NCBI GenBank assembly: GCA_014730055.1
Contig: WJIV01000285.1
Location: 1-35,150, forward strand
DNA: 35,150 nucleotides
Source of the DNA: Candidatus Bathyarchaeota archaeon
Lineage (GTDB): Archaea; Thermoproteota; Bathyarchaeia; TCS64
Direction of reading: 5' to 3'
The notes beneath the pieces were generated by a model. That model saw only the letters and a program-made list of their open reading frames with translations, did not search any database and was not told where the DNA came from. Position numbers and translations under genes: made by a program. Positions 24,168-32,564 of this stretch are shown here, piece by piece (the stretch's first letter is position 1; each line of letters starts with the position of its first letter).

Positions 24168-24534
24168 TAGTTTGAGTAAGATACCAATCAAGATAACATT
24201 ATTGAATAAGGGTGAGGCTGAAGGTGTACTAGATCGGCTGACCGCTCCTCTAACAGTTGAGACTATTCTAAAGAAACTACCAATAAACAGCAGAGTATCC
24301 CCAAGTATGGGATTTGTGAGCGTGATACTTGGGATAAAGAGAGGAACCGAGAAACCGGTCAATAAGGTAGAAGCTGGGACTATAGCTTATTGGCCCCGGG
24401 GAGACGCCTTGTGCATTTATCCCAAGAACTTTAACCCCTATGGCCCCGTGAATAGAATCGGGGAAATAACAGATAGTCTTGAGGTTTTCGAAAGGGTTAG
24501 AAGTGGTACGCGAATAATTATTGAAAAAATCTAG
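24160..24534 (+). CDS. Cyclophilin-like fold protein (TM1367-type)
   Basis: 124 aa. Pattern of the small archaeal/bacterial cyclophilin-like family: KIPIKITLLNKGEAEGVLDR at the N-terminus, TVETILKKLPI helix, a strand with GFVSVILGI, then VEAGTIAYWPRGDALCIYPK (the conserved G-x-I-x-Y-W-P-x-G-x-x-x-C/I segment) and PVNRIGEITDSLEVFERVRS. Prolyl-isomerase residues of true cyclophilins are not evident, so it is probably a ligand-binding relative. It is translationally coupled to the RimK-like ligase, suggesting a shared pathway. It is convergent with S25e, overlapping by four bases. Confidence 0.8.
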   Translation: MSDSLSKIPIKITLLNKGEAEGVLDRLTAPLTVETILKKLPINSRVSPSMGFVSVILGIKRGTEKPVNKVEAGTIAYWPRGDALCIYPKNFNPYGPVNRIGEITDSLEVFERVRSGTRIIIEKI

Positions 24535-24770
24535 CTTGAAACAAGACTGTAGACCTTCAGGTTTGAGCTGCTAGCCTCCAGTTTTATCTTGTTTTGGCTC
24601 TCTAATTCTTCTAGCATTTTCTTAGCTGCACTTACCTTCAGGTTAAACTGTGCTGCTACGGCTGTGGGTGTTATTGCTTTCATGCTCTTTAGTGCGCCCA
24701 TAACCTCTTTGCTGTTTGGATCGGGAATCTCAATTGCTCCTACTTTCTTTTCTCTAGGTCCTTGACTCAT
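24531..24770 (-). CDS. rps25e: Small ribosomal subunit protein S25e
   Basis: 79 aa, ATG start. After a short basic/polar N-terminus comes the winged-helix S25e domain: KAITPTAVAAQFNLKVSAAK (about residues 29-48), KKMLEELESQNKIKLEASSS, closing with LKVYSLV. This protein occurs in Asgard, Thermoprotei and Nitrososphaeria-type archaea and eukaryotes and is missing from most Euryarchaeota, so it helps place the organism. It lies 45 bp downstream of the proteasome gene on the same strand. Confidence 0.92.
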   Translation of the reverse strand: MSQGPREKKVGAIEIPDPNSKEVMGALKSMKAITPTAVAAQFNLKVSAAKKMLEELESQNKIKLEASSSNLKVYSLVSS

Positions 24771-24815
24771 TCTATATTCACCATGAAAGACTAAAGGTAT
24801 TGTATAAATTTGCCG

Positions 24816-25517
24816 CTATAGGTACTTTCTTACCTCTTCATCCGAAAGTACACGGAAAATCCTTGTCTCTTTCGGAATAACGGCGATGTTCAAGTTCTCG
24901 ACGGACATTTCCTGTTGAGCTGCCGTCCTGAGGGCTTCAACTGATAGAGCAATAGACTCGTCGAGACTTATTTCCTCCCTATACTGTTTTTGCAATACCT
25001 CTTTTGCGGTATCACTGTTTCTTCCGACGGATGTCGCCTTGTAGCCTCTATAACTTCCACTTGGATCTGTGGATATTAGACTGACCCTGTATTTGTCGAC
25101 TCCACCAAATATGAGACTAACACCAAAAGGCCTAACCCCAGCGTTCTGGGTGTATGTTTGCAACAAATCACCGACGCTACTAGTTAGCTCCTCAATGTCG
25201 ATTGGCTCAGCGTAGGTCATCCTATTGCTCTGAGCCGCGATCCTTGCCCTTCGTATAAGAACTCTAGCATCAGGACTCAGTCCTGAGATGGCTACACCAA
25301 CATGCTCGTCAATTCTGAATATCTTCTTACTGCCTCTAGGTGCAGCGAGCTTGCTCAACTGGGGCTCCATGGCAGCTAATACCACACCCTCCGGGCTCCT
25401 CACTCCCACAATGGGGCTTCCCCGTTTAACTAATTCCAGAGCATATTCAACTTGGTATATACGCCCTTCCGGCGAGAAAATGGTTATAGCCCCGTCATAT
25501 TGTCTTCCTCTCGACAT
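24816..25517 (-). CDS. psmA: Proteasome subunit alpha
   Basis: 233 aa, ATG start. The alpha-subunit N-terminal gate signature is complete (YDGAITIFSPEGRIYQVEYA, residues 7-26), followed by VKRGSPIVGVRSPEGVVLAA, GVAISGLSPDARVLIRRARI and RPFGVSLIFGGVD. These form the outer rings of the 20S proteasome that gate substrate entry. The C-terminus YL is unlike the usual HbYX, as expected for a core subunit. Proteasome alpha followed by S25e on one strand suggests co-transcription. Confidence 0.97.
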   Translation of the reverse strand: MSRGRQYDGAITIFSPEGRIYQVEYALELVKRGSPIVGVRSPEGVVLAAMEPQLSKLAAPRGSKKIFRIDEHVGVAISGLSPDARVLIRRARIAAQSNRMTYAEPIDIEELTSSVGDLLQTYTQNAGVRPFGVSLIFGGVDKYRVSLISTDPSGSYRGYKATSVGRNSDTAKEVLQKQYREEISLDESIALSVEALRTAAQQEMSVENLNIAVIPKETRIFRVLSDEEVRKYL

Positions 25518-25630
25518 CGTAGTCAGCCCTTAACTTGTTAAGGAAACATACGCGTCTATTTAAACATCAGGGAAAGTACGGGGATGTAGCTGGATTCAAA
25601 TACGTGATCTGACCCTACATTAGGATAATA

Positions 25631-26509
25631 ATGATCAGAACAAACAAGGATAAATTACTTGAGATCGGCGTGATAGGCAAGATCACCCACACAACTGTAG
25701 AGAACATGTATATGACATCCTGGACAGGGGAACCCGTGATGGGCCTTGGCAGAGGAGGAATAGTTTACAACCTAAGACCCGGTGACCCATGCTTTGGCTG
25801 GGCCTGGGGGGAGAAAGTAGAACCAGGGGTTAGTGTTGATGGTATTGGCAGCGACGGTGAGAAGGGCAGCTTCAGGAACTTTACATGCATAGGTAACCCT
25901 GCTAAGATCATGGAAGGAGAGGCAAAGGGAGAAGAAGGCGTAGTAGTAGGAAAAGTTGGGTACCATCCAGGCAGGACTCATCATGTTATAATACACTTCG
26001 ATGATGAAACAAAGGACAAATTAGCAATAGGGGAAAAGATTCAGGTAAGAAGCAAAGGAGTGGGGTTACAATTCTTGGATTATCCAGATATAAGAGTCGT
26101 TGGAATCTCACCGCAACTGTTGGAGGAGATGGATCTAAGTGAGAAGGAGAGAAAAATCGCAGTCAAAGTAACAGCCATAATTCCACCAGAATATGTAGGA
26201 CAGGGCAGCGGAGGCTCCCCTGTTGAATCAAGCAACTGGGATGTGATGACTCAGAGTCCTGATGCGGTTGAGAACTTGGATGATCTGAAGCTAGGGGATG
26301 TAGTTTGCTTAAAGGATATTCTTAGCGCTTGGGGTAGGGGTTATTATGAGGGTGCTTGTACAATCGGTGTTGTATCTTGTGGATCTAGCAGCAGGATGGG
26401 ACAAGGACTCGGTGTAACAGTCCTAATGACCTGTAAGAATGGAGAAATCCAGCCTGAGATTGCATCAGACGCTAACATCTCCAAATACCTCAAATTGGGA
26501 GGTAAGTAA
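25631..26509 (+). CDS. DUF4438 domain protein, first copy
   Basis: 292 aa, ATG start. Characteristic repeated glycine-rich turns: GLGRGGIVYNLRPGDPCFGW (about residues 38-57), EGEAKGEEGVVVGKVG, IGEKIQVRSKGVGLQFLDYP (about 137-156), VTAIIPPEYVGQGSGGSPVE and GRGYYEGACTIGVVSCGSS. These features match DUF4438 proteins, beta-rich and structurally solved but without a known reaction. Soluble, with no signal peptide. A paralogue follows immediately, separated by one base from the stop and coupled through a shared GGAGGT ribosome site. Function unknown. Confidence 0.82.
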   Translation: MIRTNKDKLLEIGVIGKITHTTVENMYMTSWTGEPVMGLGRGGIVYNLRPGDPCFGWAWGEKVEPGVSVDGIGSDGEKGSFRNFTCIGNPAKIMEGEAKGEEGVVVGKVGYHPGRTHHVIIHFDDETKDKLAIGEKIQVRSKGVGLQFLDYPDIRVVGISPQLLEEMDLSEKERKIAVKVTAIIPPEYVGQGSGGSPVESSNWDVMTQSPDAVENLDDLKLGDVVCLKDILSAWGRGYYEGACTIGVVSCGSSSRMGQGLGVTVLMTCKNGEIQPEIASDANISKYLKLGGK

Positions 26510-26510
26510 A

Positions 26511-27374
26511 ATGATAAGAGACAACAGGGAAAAATTACTGGAGATCGCAGTTCAGGGAGAGATTGTATCCCCATCAAGTTCGACCTACAGGGCTCAATGG
26601 GATGCCCGCCCTAAATTAGCACTTGGGATGGGAGGAATAAAGTATAATCTGAAAGTTGGGGATCCATGCTTTGGCTGGGCCAGCGGAGACCACGTCGAGC
26701 CCGGAGTTACCATAAGAGGAAAGGAGAGGGATAACCCAAGCGAGTGTGCTTTGGCATTGTTAGCTTGCATTGGTAACGAGGCTAAGCTTGTCTCAGGTGA
26801 GGCAAAAGGAGATAAAGGCGTATTCACGGGAAGACACGCGGGATCAGACGACCTAGTATGGTTTCCTGAGGAGACATTAGAGGAGCTTTCGATTGGAGAT
26901 AAGGTACAAGTCAAAGCAATTGGAGCGGGATTAAAGCTAATTGAATACCCTGACATAAAGCTCAACAAATGCAGCCCAAGATTACTTGATAGCCTCGGAA
27001 TAGAGGAAAATGAGAAGACGTTAACGGTTCCTGTGGTCAAGGAGATACCTTCCTTCTTAATGGGTTCCGGCATAGGCTTCAGCACAATGACCGAACCAGT
27101 CGACTATGATATACAGACAACAGACCCAAAGGCCGTAGAGAAATATGGACTGGAAACCCTTAGACTAGGCGACATCGTAGCATTAAGAGATCAACTTTGC
27201 ATCAACGGTAGAGGATACTACAAGGGAGCCATAACTATCGGAGTAATAGTCCACGGAGCCAGCGATTACGCTGGGCATGGACCAGGGGTAAATCCTGTGA
27301 TGAGCACGAAAGAAGAAACTATATCTACAAAGTTAATCGACAAGGCCAATATCGCTGATTGGTGGGATTTATAA
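26511..27374 (+). CDS. DUF4438 domain protein, second copy
   Basis: 287 aa from ATG 26511, with GGAGGT 6-12 bases upstream inside the end of the first copy. Colinear with its neighbour: GMGGIKYNLKVGDPCFGWAS, SGEAKGDKGVFTGRHAGSDD, IGDKVQVKAIGAGLKLIEYP, GSGIGFSTMTEPVDYDIQTT and GRGYYKGAITIGVIVHGASD. The two differ at many surface positions but keep the glycine turns and PDAxE/PKAVEKYG-like segment, so this is an old tandem duplication that probably makes a heteromer. The first copy has more Cys near the C-terminus. Ligand unknown. Confidence 0.82.
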   Translation: MIRDNREKLLEIAVQGEIVSPSSSTYRAQWDARPKLALGMGGIKYNLKVGDPCFGWASGDHVEPGVTIRGKERDNPSECALALLACIGNEAKLVSGEAKGDKGVFTGRHAGSDDLVWFPEETLEELSIGDKVQVKAIGAGLKLIEYPDIKLNKCSPRLLDSLGIEENEKTLTVPVVKEIPSFLMGSGIGFSTMTEPVDYDIQTTDPKAVEKYGLETLRLGDIVALRDQLCINGRGYYKGAITIGVIVHGASDYAGHGPGVNPVMSTKEETISTKLIDKANIADWWDL

Positions 27375-27424
27375 TTCTGCGTATTCTTTAAGAGGTCCAA
27401 CTCCATTATTTTCATGAGGCTATT

Positions 27425-27679
27425 ATGAGTTTCATAAAAAGACCTTCAGAGAATTACTGCCCTGGGATAGATGATTATATCAGACCCCGCGTTGAGTACG
27501 AGAAATGCGAGGAATGCGGCGGAAGGGTCGAGATATGGAGCGACGAGGAAAAAGGTGTGTGTTTGGATTGCGGTTCTACGAAAGAAGATATAGAGAACAC
27601 ACCTTCCTGTCTAGAATACTGTGAATATGCTGACAGATGTAAAGGGATAATAATGTCAAAGAAGAGAATTGGAAGATAA
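27425..27679 (+). CDS. Small cysteine-rich zinc-ribbon protein
   Basis: 84 aa, ATG start. Cys pairs CEECGG (about residues 28-33) and CLDCGS (about 46-51) form a zinc ribbon. A second cluster CLEYCEYADRCKG (about 62-74) could bind a further metal or a cluster. A basic tail (SKKRIGR) ends the protein. The second cluster resembles that seen in small archaeal proteins linked to phosphohydrolases, from memory. It follows the DUF4438 pair by 50 bp and could share their transcript. Function unknown. Confidence 0.75.
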   Translation: MSFIKRPSENYCPGIDDYIRPRVEYEKCEECGGRVEIWSDEEKGVCLDCGSTKEDIENTPSCLEYCEYADRCKGIIMSKKRIGR

Positions 27680-28014
27680 AATATTATCCAATACTTAGAT
27701 TTAGGTTTTAGACAATATCTTTCAATAAAAGATATGTTACCATTCAGACCTATCATTGGAACGAGCTGTTTAGAATAAAATTGCGGGATAATTAGTAAAA
27801 TTCCCATTGGAAAGGGGAAGCTGGAAAGGTGGAATGTAACAAAATGAACTTAGGAAATCAACCAGTTAAGTCTTGAAACGTCACAAAAAATTGCTGCTAT
27901 AATACAAAAATGTGGTTTTTAATTGATAAAAAATCAAGGTAAAATAATAGCTGAAAAGCTTATTTTTCAAATCAAATATTAAGTGGAAAGCTAGGTTTGG
28001 AATCAGTGTCTTTA
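27680..28014. other. Intergenic stretch, nothing recognised
   Basis: 335 AT-rich bases between two convergent genes, with stops in all frames. No tRNA, repeat or relative of the structured RNA pair is seen. Confidence 0.5.
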
Positions 28015-28548
28015 TTATCCCTTGGTTACTGTGTGATAATCCCAGTTCTTTTGGACGATTGGTTTTGAGACGGTTAAAACTTGGTTATCTCCCTTTAAGA
28101 CGTTCTCGTCCGCGCTGGCAGCCACTACTTCTCCGACTATGAGCGTATGGTCTCCACAGGTTATATACTGGGTAACCTTGCATTCAAGGTGTCCGTAACA
28201 TTCCTTTATCAGGGGTGGTCTGATTTTTTTAGCAGGTATTGGGGTCAGTCCAGTCTCTTCCCACTTGTTATGATCTTTTCCGCTGATAATGCCACATTTG
28301 TGCATCTCTTCCTTTATTCTGAATCCAGGTACGTTAATAGCGAACTCTCCCTGTTCAAGTATTAAGTCATGGCTATACCTTTCAGGAGCTACTCCGATAC
28401 AGATCTGATAGGGGTTAATGCTTATTGACATGAACATACCGAGTGTTATTATGTTGCTATTTCCTTTCGAGTCGACACATGTAGCTAAAACCACTGGGCT
28501 CGGAGGACCACCTTGACTAACCTTACCTTGAGGTAGATTCCTTTTCAT
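28015..28548 (-). CDS. Flavin reductase-like FMN-binding protein
   Basis: 177 aa, ATG start. FMN-binding split-barrel family (Flavin_Reduct): SPVVLATCVDSKGNSNIITL (about residues 18-37), MFMSISINPYQICIGVAPER (about 39-58), the following S-x-D-L-I helix, GEFAINVPGF, and CYGHLECKVTQYITCGDHTL then IVGEVVAA (about 114-143). Members reduce free flavin or bind FMN in redox reactions. The short C-terminal tail is typical. It stands alone, 25 bp downstream of TiaS on the same strand, so it may share a transcript. Confidence 0.88.
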   Translation of the reverse strand: MKRNLPQGKVSQGGPPSPVVLATCVDSKGNSNIITLGMFMSISINPYQICIGVAPERYSHDLILEQGEFAINVPGFRIKEEMHKCGIISGKDHNKWEETGLTPIPAKKIRPPLIKECYGHLECKVTQYITCGDHTLIVGEVVAASADENVLKGDNQVLTVSKPIVQKNWDYHTVTKG

Positions 28549-28573
28549 AGTTTAATGATATTTTAATGAGTTT

Positions 28574-29902
28574 TTAATGTTCTCCACTAGTACCTATCCA
28601 AGGTTCAAATAACATCTGGGGGGCTCCATGATTTTCTTTCCCGTATCTCTTGAGAGGTTTCGTGAGGTGCCTCTGGGCGTCCCTGTCAGGAAGATATGTA
28701 CCCTCCTCTATCTCTCTACGCTTTATTACTGTAACTTTTGTCAAGTTTTTATCCCTGTATCCACACTTCTTGCAGCGATACCCCTGTTCTCTACCCATGG
28801 ACTCAGTACTTCCACCACATTCAGGACAGGTAGGGTTAACATATTCGACTTTATCAGTTAGTGACGTTACGTCAATTTTTTCTACATTAAGTGTTAATCG
28901 ATTTTCTATTGGACGTACCCCTCCATAGACCGTAACTTGATCACCAGGTATGAATTTCCATACTATATGTCTTAGATCCCCAGTGGGTTCATATGCAGCG
29001 CATTCAATAATGCCGGTTGAGTCCCTTACCTTGAAGATCACGTGACCTCCTCTTATTGTCTTAGGGGCATCATAAACAATACCTTTGATTATAGCAGGAT
29101 TATGGGGTTTCAACTGGTTGATGAATATTGGGTTCATAAAGTGGGCGTCAGTGCCTTGGTTGCTCCTGTAAATTAACCATCTTTCAACGGGTTCAAGTTC
29201 TTTTATCATACAATATGCTTGATGAACTGCTGCCGCAGATTCTCCACGAACCCCATAGAGAACTGGATCGGGTCCGTGAGGTGCAATAATTGGAGAACCA
29301 TCCTCGGTAAGATTGTTAAAAGTCGATTCATAAAGAATTTTATCCATCTGCCGAATAGAGCCAGGGTCCAGTTTTCTGGCAGTTCCTCGATTTTCGGGTA
29401 TCCTGTAGGTGATCAGTTCGTAAGTGTGATCGCCATCTAACGTGGATCCAATGGATGAGAGTCCACCGATTATACCTCTTCGATTTTTCCAACCAATCGC
29501 ATGTAATCCGTGTAGGTTTATTAGCTTCTCTGCTTCCTCTAGTGTAACGATTTGTTTAACTGCTTTATCTGAGAATTTCTTTATATTTTCGTGTACTTTG
29601 CCAGTGTTAAAAACAACCCCGGGGTTTGTGTTTCCGCACCAGAATTCCCCGTGACTGTCTATGAGGTTTAATACTATATCCTTGACTGGAGGGATTAACT
29701 TGTCATCAATTTCGAACCTTAGGCAGACAGCAGCGTTTCCTCTTGTCTTCCAGGGCGTATTGGGGTTTAGTCTGATAAGGTTTGGATAATCTGTAAAATT
29801 TGCACCTAGATAAACTAGCTTCTCCGCGAGGATAGCTGCTAGATACGTTGTACACCCTCCTTCGGGGCTGTCAGTGTCGTCAAAGCCTATGTGAACAATC
29901 AA
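28574..29902 (-). CDS. tiaS: tRNA(Ile2) 2-agmatinylcytidine synthetase TiaS
   Basis: 442 aa, TTG start. Converts C34 of tRNA-Ile(CAU) to agmatidine using ATP and agmatine, letting it read AUA; essential in archaea. Domains: kinase-like N-terminus with GFDDTDSPEGGCTTYLAAIL (residues 5-24), NPNTPWKTRGNAAVCLRFEI, then a ferredoxin-like domain (IGWKNRRGIIGGLSSIG), an OB-fold (GGHVIFKVRDSTGIIECAAY, then EPTGDL) and a C-terminal zinc ribbon (CPECGG and CKKCGY, about 367-388). All domains are present. It indicates the archaeon uses agmatidine, hence needs agmatine. Confidence 0.96.
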   Translation of the reverse strand: MIVHIGFDDTDSPEGGCTTYLAAILAEKLVYLGANFTDYPNLIRLNPNTPWKTRGNAAVCLRFEIDDKLIPPVKDIVLNLIDSHGEFWCGNTNPGVVFNTGKVHENIKKFSDKAVKQIVTLEEAEKLINLHGLHAIGWKNRRGIIGGLSSIGSTLDGDHTYELITYRIPENRGTARKLDPGSIRQMDKILYESTFNNLTEDGSPIIAPHGPDPVLYGVRGESAAAVHQAYCMIKELEPVERWLIYRSNQGTDAHFMNPIFINQLKPHNPAIIKGIVYDAPKTIRGGHVIFKVRDSTGIIECAAYEPTGDLRHIVWKFIPGDQVTVYGGVRPIENRLTLNVEKIDVTSLTDKVEYVNPTCPECGGSTESMGREQGYRCKKCGYRDKNLTKVTVIKRREIEEGTYLPDRDAQRHLTKPLKRYGKENHGAPQMLFEPWIGTSGEH

Positions 29903-29961
29903 AGATTTCTCTATAAATTAATTGCCGTGTGTGAAAAACGTTGTCAAATAAATAGGTGGGG

Positions 29962-30189
29962 TTAGACGACGATCATGGTCAGAGTGCTACGGACCTTGTC
30001 CAGACGCCGGATTTTCCAGCTTATTATGTCTTTGAGCTCCTGCATGGTGTCCGTCTCGATACGGGCGATGATGTCATAGACACCATATACCATATGAGCT
30101 TCCTTGACTTCCTTGATATCCTTTAGTCCTTTCAGTACCTCGCTCTCTGCCCCGATCTCCGCGTTAATCAGTACGAACGCTGTCGCCAA
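29962..30189 (-). CDS. Lrp/AsnC effector-binding (RAM) domain protein
   Basis: 75 aa, TTG start with GGTG upstream. The stand-alone ligand-binding domain of Lrp/AsnC regulators: ATAFVLINAEIGAESEVLKG, a helix, then VKEAHMVYGVYDIIARIETD (the conserved G-x-Y-D-I), IRRLDKVRSTLTMIVV. No DNA-binding part is present. Such proteins bind amino acids and can assemble with full-length Lrp proteins. Length is normal for this single-domain class. It is divergent from the HAD gene. Confidence 0.93.
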   Translation of the reverse strand: MATAFVLINAEIGAESEVLKGLKDIKEVKEAHMVYGVYDIIARIETDTMQELKDIISWKIRRLDKVRSTLTMIVV

Positions 30190-30262
30190 AAGTAATGCAC
30201 CGAGTATTGAATTGATTGTGCAGATTTAAAAGTTATCAGATAATGAACAATTTTAGAGGAAT

Positions 30263-30997
30263 ATGCCGGCAATAAAAGTAAATAACTCTGTAATTGAGGC
30301 TAGATTATTACTATTTGACATAGATGGAACTCTAGTTGATGATGTAGACAGATATAATAGCCTAGGAAACATCAGGTTTAAACTCGTTGAAAAATATGAA
30401 GGAAAAGATGCAGCTTTAAAATGGGCAAATTACCTGGGTCTAGATCCCAAGACATTGAAAGTAGATATGAAAGGCCCCATATCCAAGGCGCCGAGAAATG
30501 AAGACGTCGCCATAGGCGCTGCATCATTATACCGGCAAGGTATACCCTACTCTAAAGCTAAGGAGAAAATGGGTTTAATATATGAAGAAGCAGATGAGCT
30601 CCAGAAAAATAACTATAAGCCTTCTCTTTTTGATGGAGTAAAGGCCCTAATAGAGTCTATGAAAGAAAGAGAGTTTGTGTTGGGTGCCGCAACGAATGGT
30701 CAGAGTAGTATCAGTAGAGAACTTCTAAAAGAACTAGAGCTGCTGAACATGTTCGATGTAGTGGTGGGGGCCGACCTGGTTCAGGACTCCAAACCAAGCC
30801 CAGACATGGTCCTCGAGGCGTGCAGGCTAGTAAATATCTCTCCCAGCCAGGCAGTCTACTTTGGGGATCAATACACTGATATCTTGGCAGGGCTCAGGGC
30901 GAACGTTCAAGCAGTTATTGGCATCGGAGATGAAGTTAGGGATTCTGATGCTGATTTCTTAATTAATTCAATAACAGAAATTACAGTAATAGAGTAA
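30263..30997 (+). CDS. HAD-superfamily phosphatase (Cof/phosphoglycolate phosphatase-like)
   Basis: 244 aa, ATG start with GAGG close upstream. Motif I LLFDIDGTLVDD (about residues 15-26, catalytic Asp plus Asp+2), a helical C1-type cap (about 30-115), motif II AATNGQSS (about 138-145), motif III lysine in QDSKPSPDMVLEACR (about 172-186) and motif IV VYFGDQYTDILAG (about 197-209). The order matches subfamily I phosphatases such as phosphoglycolate phosphatase or beta-phosphoglucomutase; substrate not predictable. No signal peptide. Confidence 0.92.
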   Translation: MPAIKVNNSVIEARLLLFDIDGTLVDDVDRYNSLGNIRFKLVEKYEGKDAALKWANYLGLDPKTLKVDMKGPISKAPRNEDVAIGAASLYRQGIPYSKAKEKMGLIYEEADELQKNNYKPSLFDGVKALIESMKEREFVLGAATNGQSSISRELLKELELLNMFDVVVGADLVQDSKPSPDMVLEACRLVNISPSQAVYFGDQYTDILAGLRANVQAVIGIGDEVRDSDADFLINSITEITVIE

Positions 30998-31058
30998 TAA
31001 CAAATTAAGGTCAAGCTAAGCTTTAAGAAAGCATCCTCAAAGTATTAGAAGAACATCT

Positions 31059-32564
31059 ATGACTCTTCTTGGTGAATATCTATCTGTTAAGGAGATGATT
31101 ACTGTTGAGAGAAACAGTGTGGCCCTCGGTCTAGCGCTCCAGGAATTAATGGAGTGCGCGGGGAAATCTGTCGCCGATCAGGTTATGAAGAAATTTGACC
31201 CCGATTCTAAGGTAATCATCGTTTCTGGTCTGAGTGGGAATGGTGGTGATGGATTTGTCGCTGCTAGACATTTAGCTTCTTCTGGGTATGATGTGGAGGT
31301 CCTGGTACTTGGTGATCCGAGTAACATTCGACATGAGAACAGTAAGATTAATTACCAGATACTTGAGAAGATGAAAAGTTCAATAAAAATCACCAAGATA
31401 ACCGATACCTCGTTTATACCTGAGCTGAGGTCAGATGTGATTATCGATGGTCTCATCGGGACAAGCATGCACGGTTCCCTGAGGACTCCTTACAAGGAAA
31501 TGGTTTCAGCAATAAATGGAACAGACGCTTATACAGTTTCGATTGACATCCCAACTGGAATGGTCGCAGATACAGGGAAAGTACATGGGGAGGCTATCAA
31601 CGCCGATCTCACTGTAACTTTCCACAAGGCAAAGGAGGGATATCGAGTAAAAGGTGAGAACGTAGGGGAACTTGAGGTTGCCCCAATTGGAATACCGCTA
31701 GAAGCTGAGCTTTATACGGGGCCCGGAGACGTCTGGGCTGCCCACAAGAGAAGAGATCCAGAGGCCCATAAAGGCATGTTTGGAACTTTGCTAGTAGTTG
31801 GGGGGAGTGAGACTTACTCCGGGGCACCAACACTCACAAGTCTAGGAGCCTACTCTATGGGAGTTGATCTGGTTTACACCGCTGTACCAGAGACAGCTAC
31901 CCAGACAATAATGTCAACAAGCCCAAGCCTCATAACTATAAAGCTAAAGGGAGAGAGGTTTTGTCAAGAACATATTGAGGTTCTGGAACCTCTATTGGAG
32001 AAGGTCGATGCTGTTGCAATTGGACCGGGACTTGGAAGGCATAAGGATACAGTTGATGCTTCCACTGAGTTCTTCAAAATCCTACAAAATCACGGATTAC
32101 CCTGTATTATAGATGCTGATGGATTGAAAGCCTATGCAGATGTAAAGATCAGTATAAGTACACCCACAATATTCACCCCTCACAGCCGTGAGTTTCAACT
32201 GCTTACGGGGGAAATGGTGTCAGGAAGCTTTGAGGATAGAGGAGAAATTGTTGGGAGACACGCTGCAAAACTTGGCGCAGTTATTCTCCTCAAGGGTAAG
32301 ATAGATGTGATTAGCGATGGAAAACTCACAAGGTATAACTGGACTGGTAATCCAGGTATGACCGTTGGAGGTACCGGAGATGTACTTACTGGTATTACTG
32401 GGGGTTTTGTTGCCCAGGGAACCTCTTTGATGGAGGCATCCTCCGCTGCAGCGTACATAAATGGGGCTGCTGGGGACTGGGTTTACAAAGAAAAAGGTTA
32501 CCATATCCTACCTGAGGATCTTATCGAAAAGATCCCTTACATTATTCAGAAATGCTTAGGGTAA
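31059..32564 (+). CDS. nnr: Bifunctional NAD(P)H-hydrate epimerase / ADP-dependent dehydratase
   Basis: 501 aa. Repairs damaged NADHX/NADPHX. The N-terminal YjeF_N epimerase domain (about 1-210) has VSGLSGNGGDGFVAARHLAS (about 54-73), DGLIGTSMHGSLRTPY and VSIDIPTGMVADTG (catalytic Asp). The C-terminal carbohydrate-kinase-like dehydratase (about 225-500) has HKGMFGTLLVVGGSETYSGA, GPGLGRHKDT, ADGLKAYAD, FTPHSREFQLLTG and the ADP/Mg site GNPGMTVGGTGDVLTGITGG (about 429-448). Both halves are complete, so both steps should occur. The 3' end overlaps the convergent amidohydrolase gene by nine bases. Confidence 0.96.
   Translation: MTLLGEYLSVKEMITVERNSVALGLALQELMECAGKSVADQVMKKFDPDSKVIIVSGLSGNGGDGFVAARHLASSGYDVEVLVLGDPSNIRHENSKINYQILEKMKSSIKITKITDTSFIPELRSDVIIDGLIGTSMHGSLRTPYKEMVSAINGTDAYTVSIDIPTGMVADTGKVHGEAINADLTVTFHKAKEGYRVKGENVGELEVAPIGIPLEAELYTGPGDVWAAHKRRDPEAHKGMFGTLLVVGGSETYSGAPTLTSLGAYSMGVDLVYTAVPETATQTIMSTSPSLITIKLKGERFCQEHIEVLEPLLEKVDAVAIGPGLGRHKDTVDASTEFFKILQNHGLPCIIDADGLKAYADVKISISTPTIFTPHSREFQLLTGEMVSGSFEDRGEIVGRHAAKLGAVILLKGKIDVISDGKLTRYNWTGNPGMTVGGTGDVLTGITGGFVAQGTSLMEASSAAAYINGAAGDWVYKEKGYHILPEDLIEKIPYIIQKCLG

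Noticed and set aside
26594..27085. 163-aa minus-strand frame
   Set aside because: Antisense shadow of the second DUF4438 gene.
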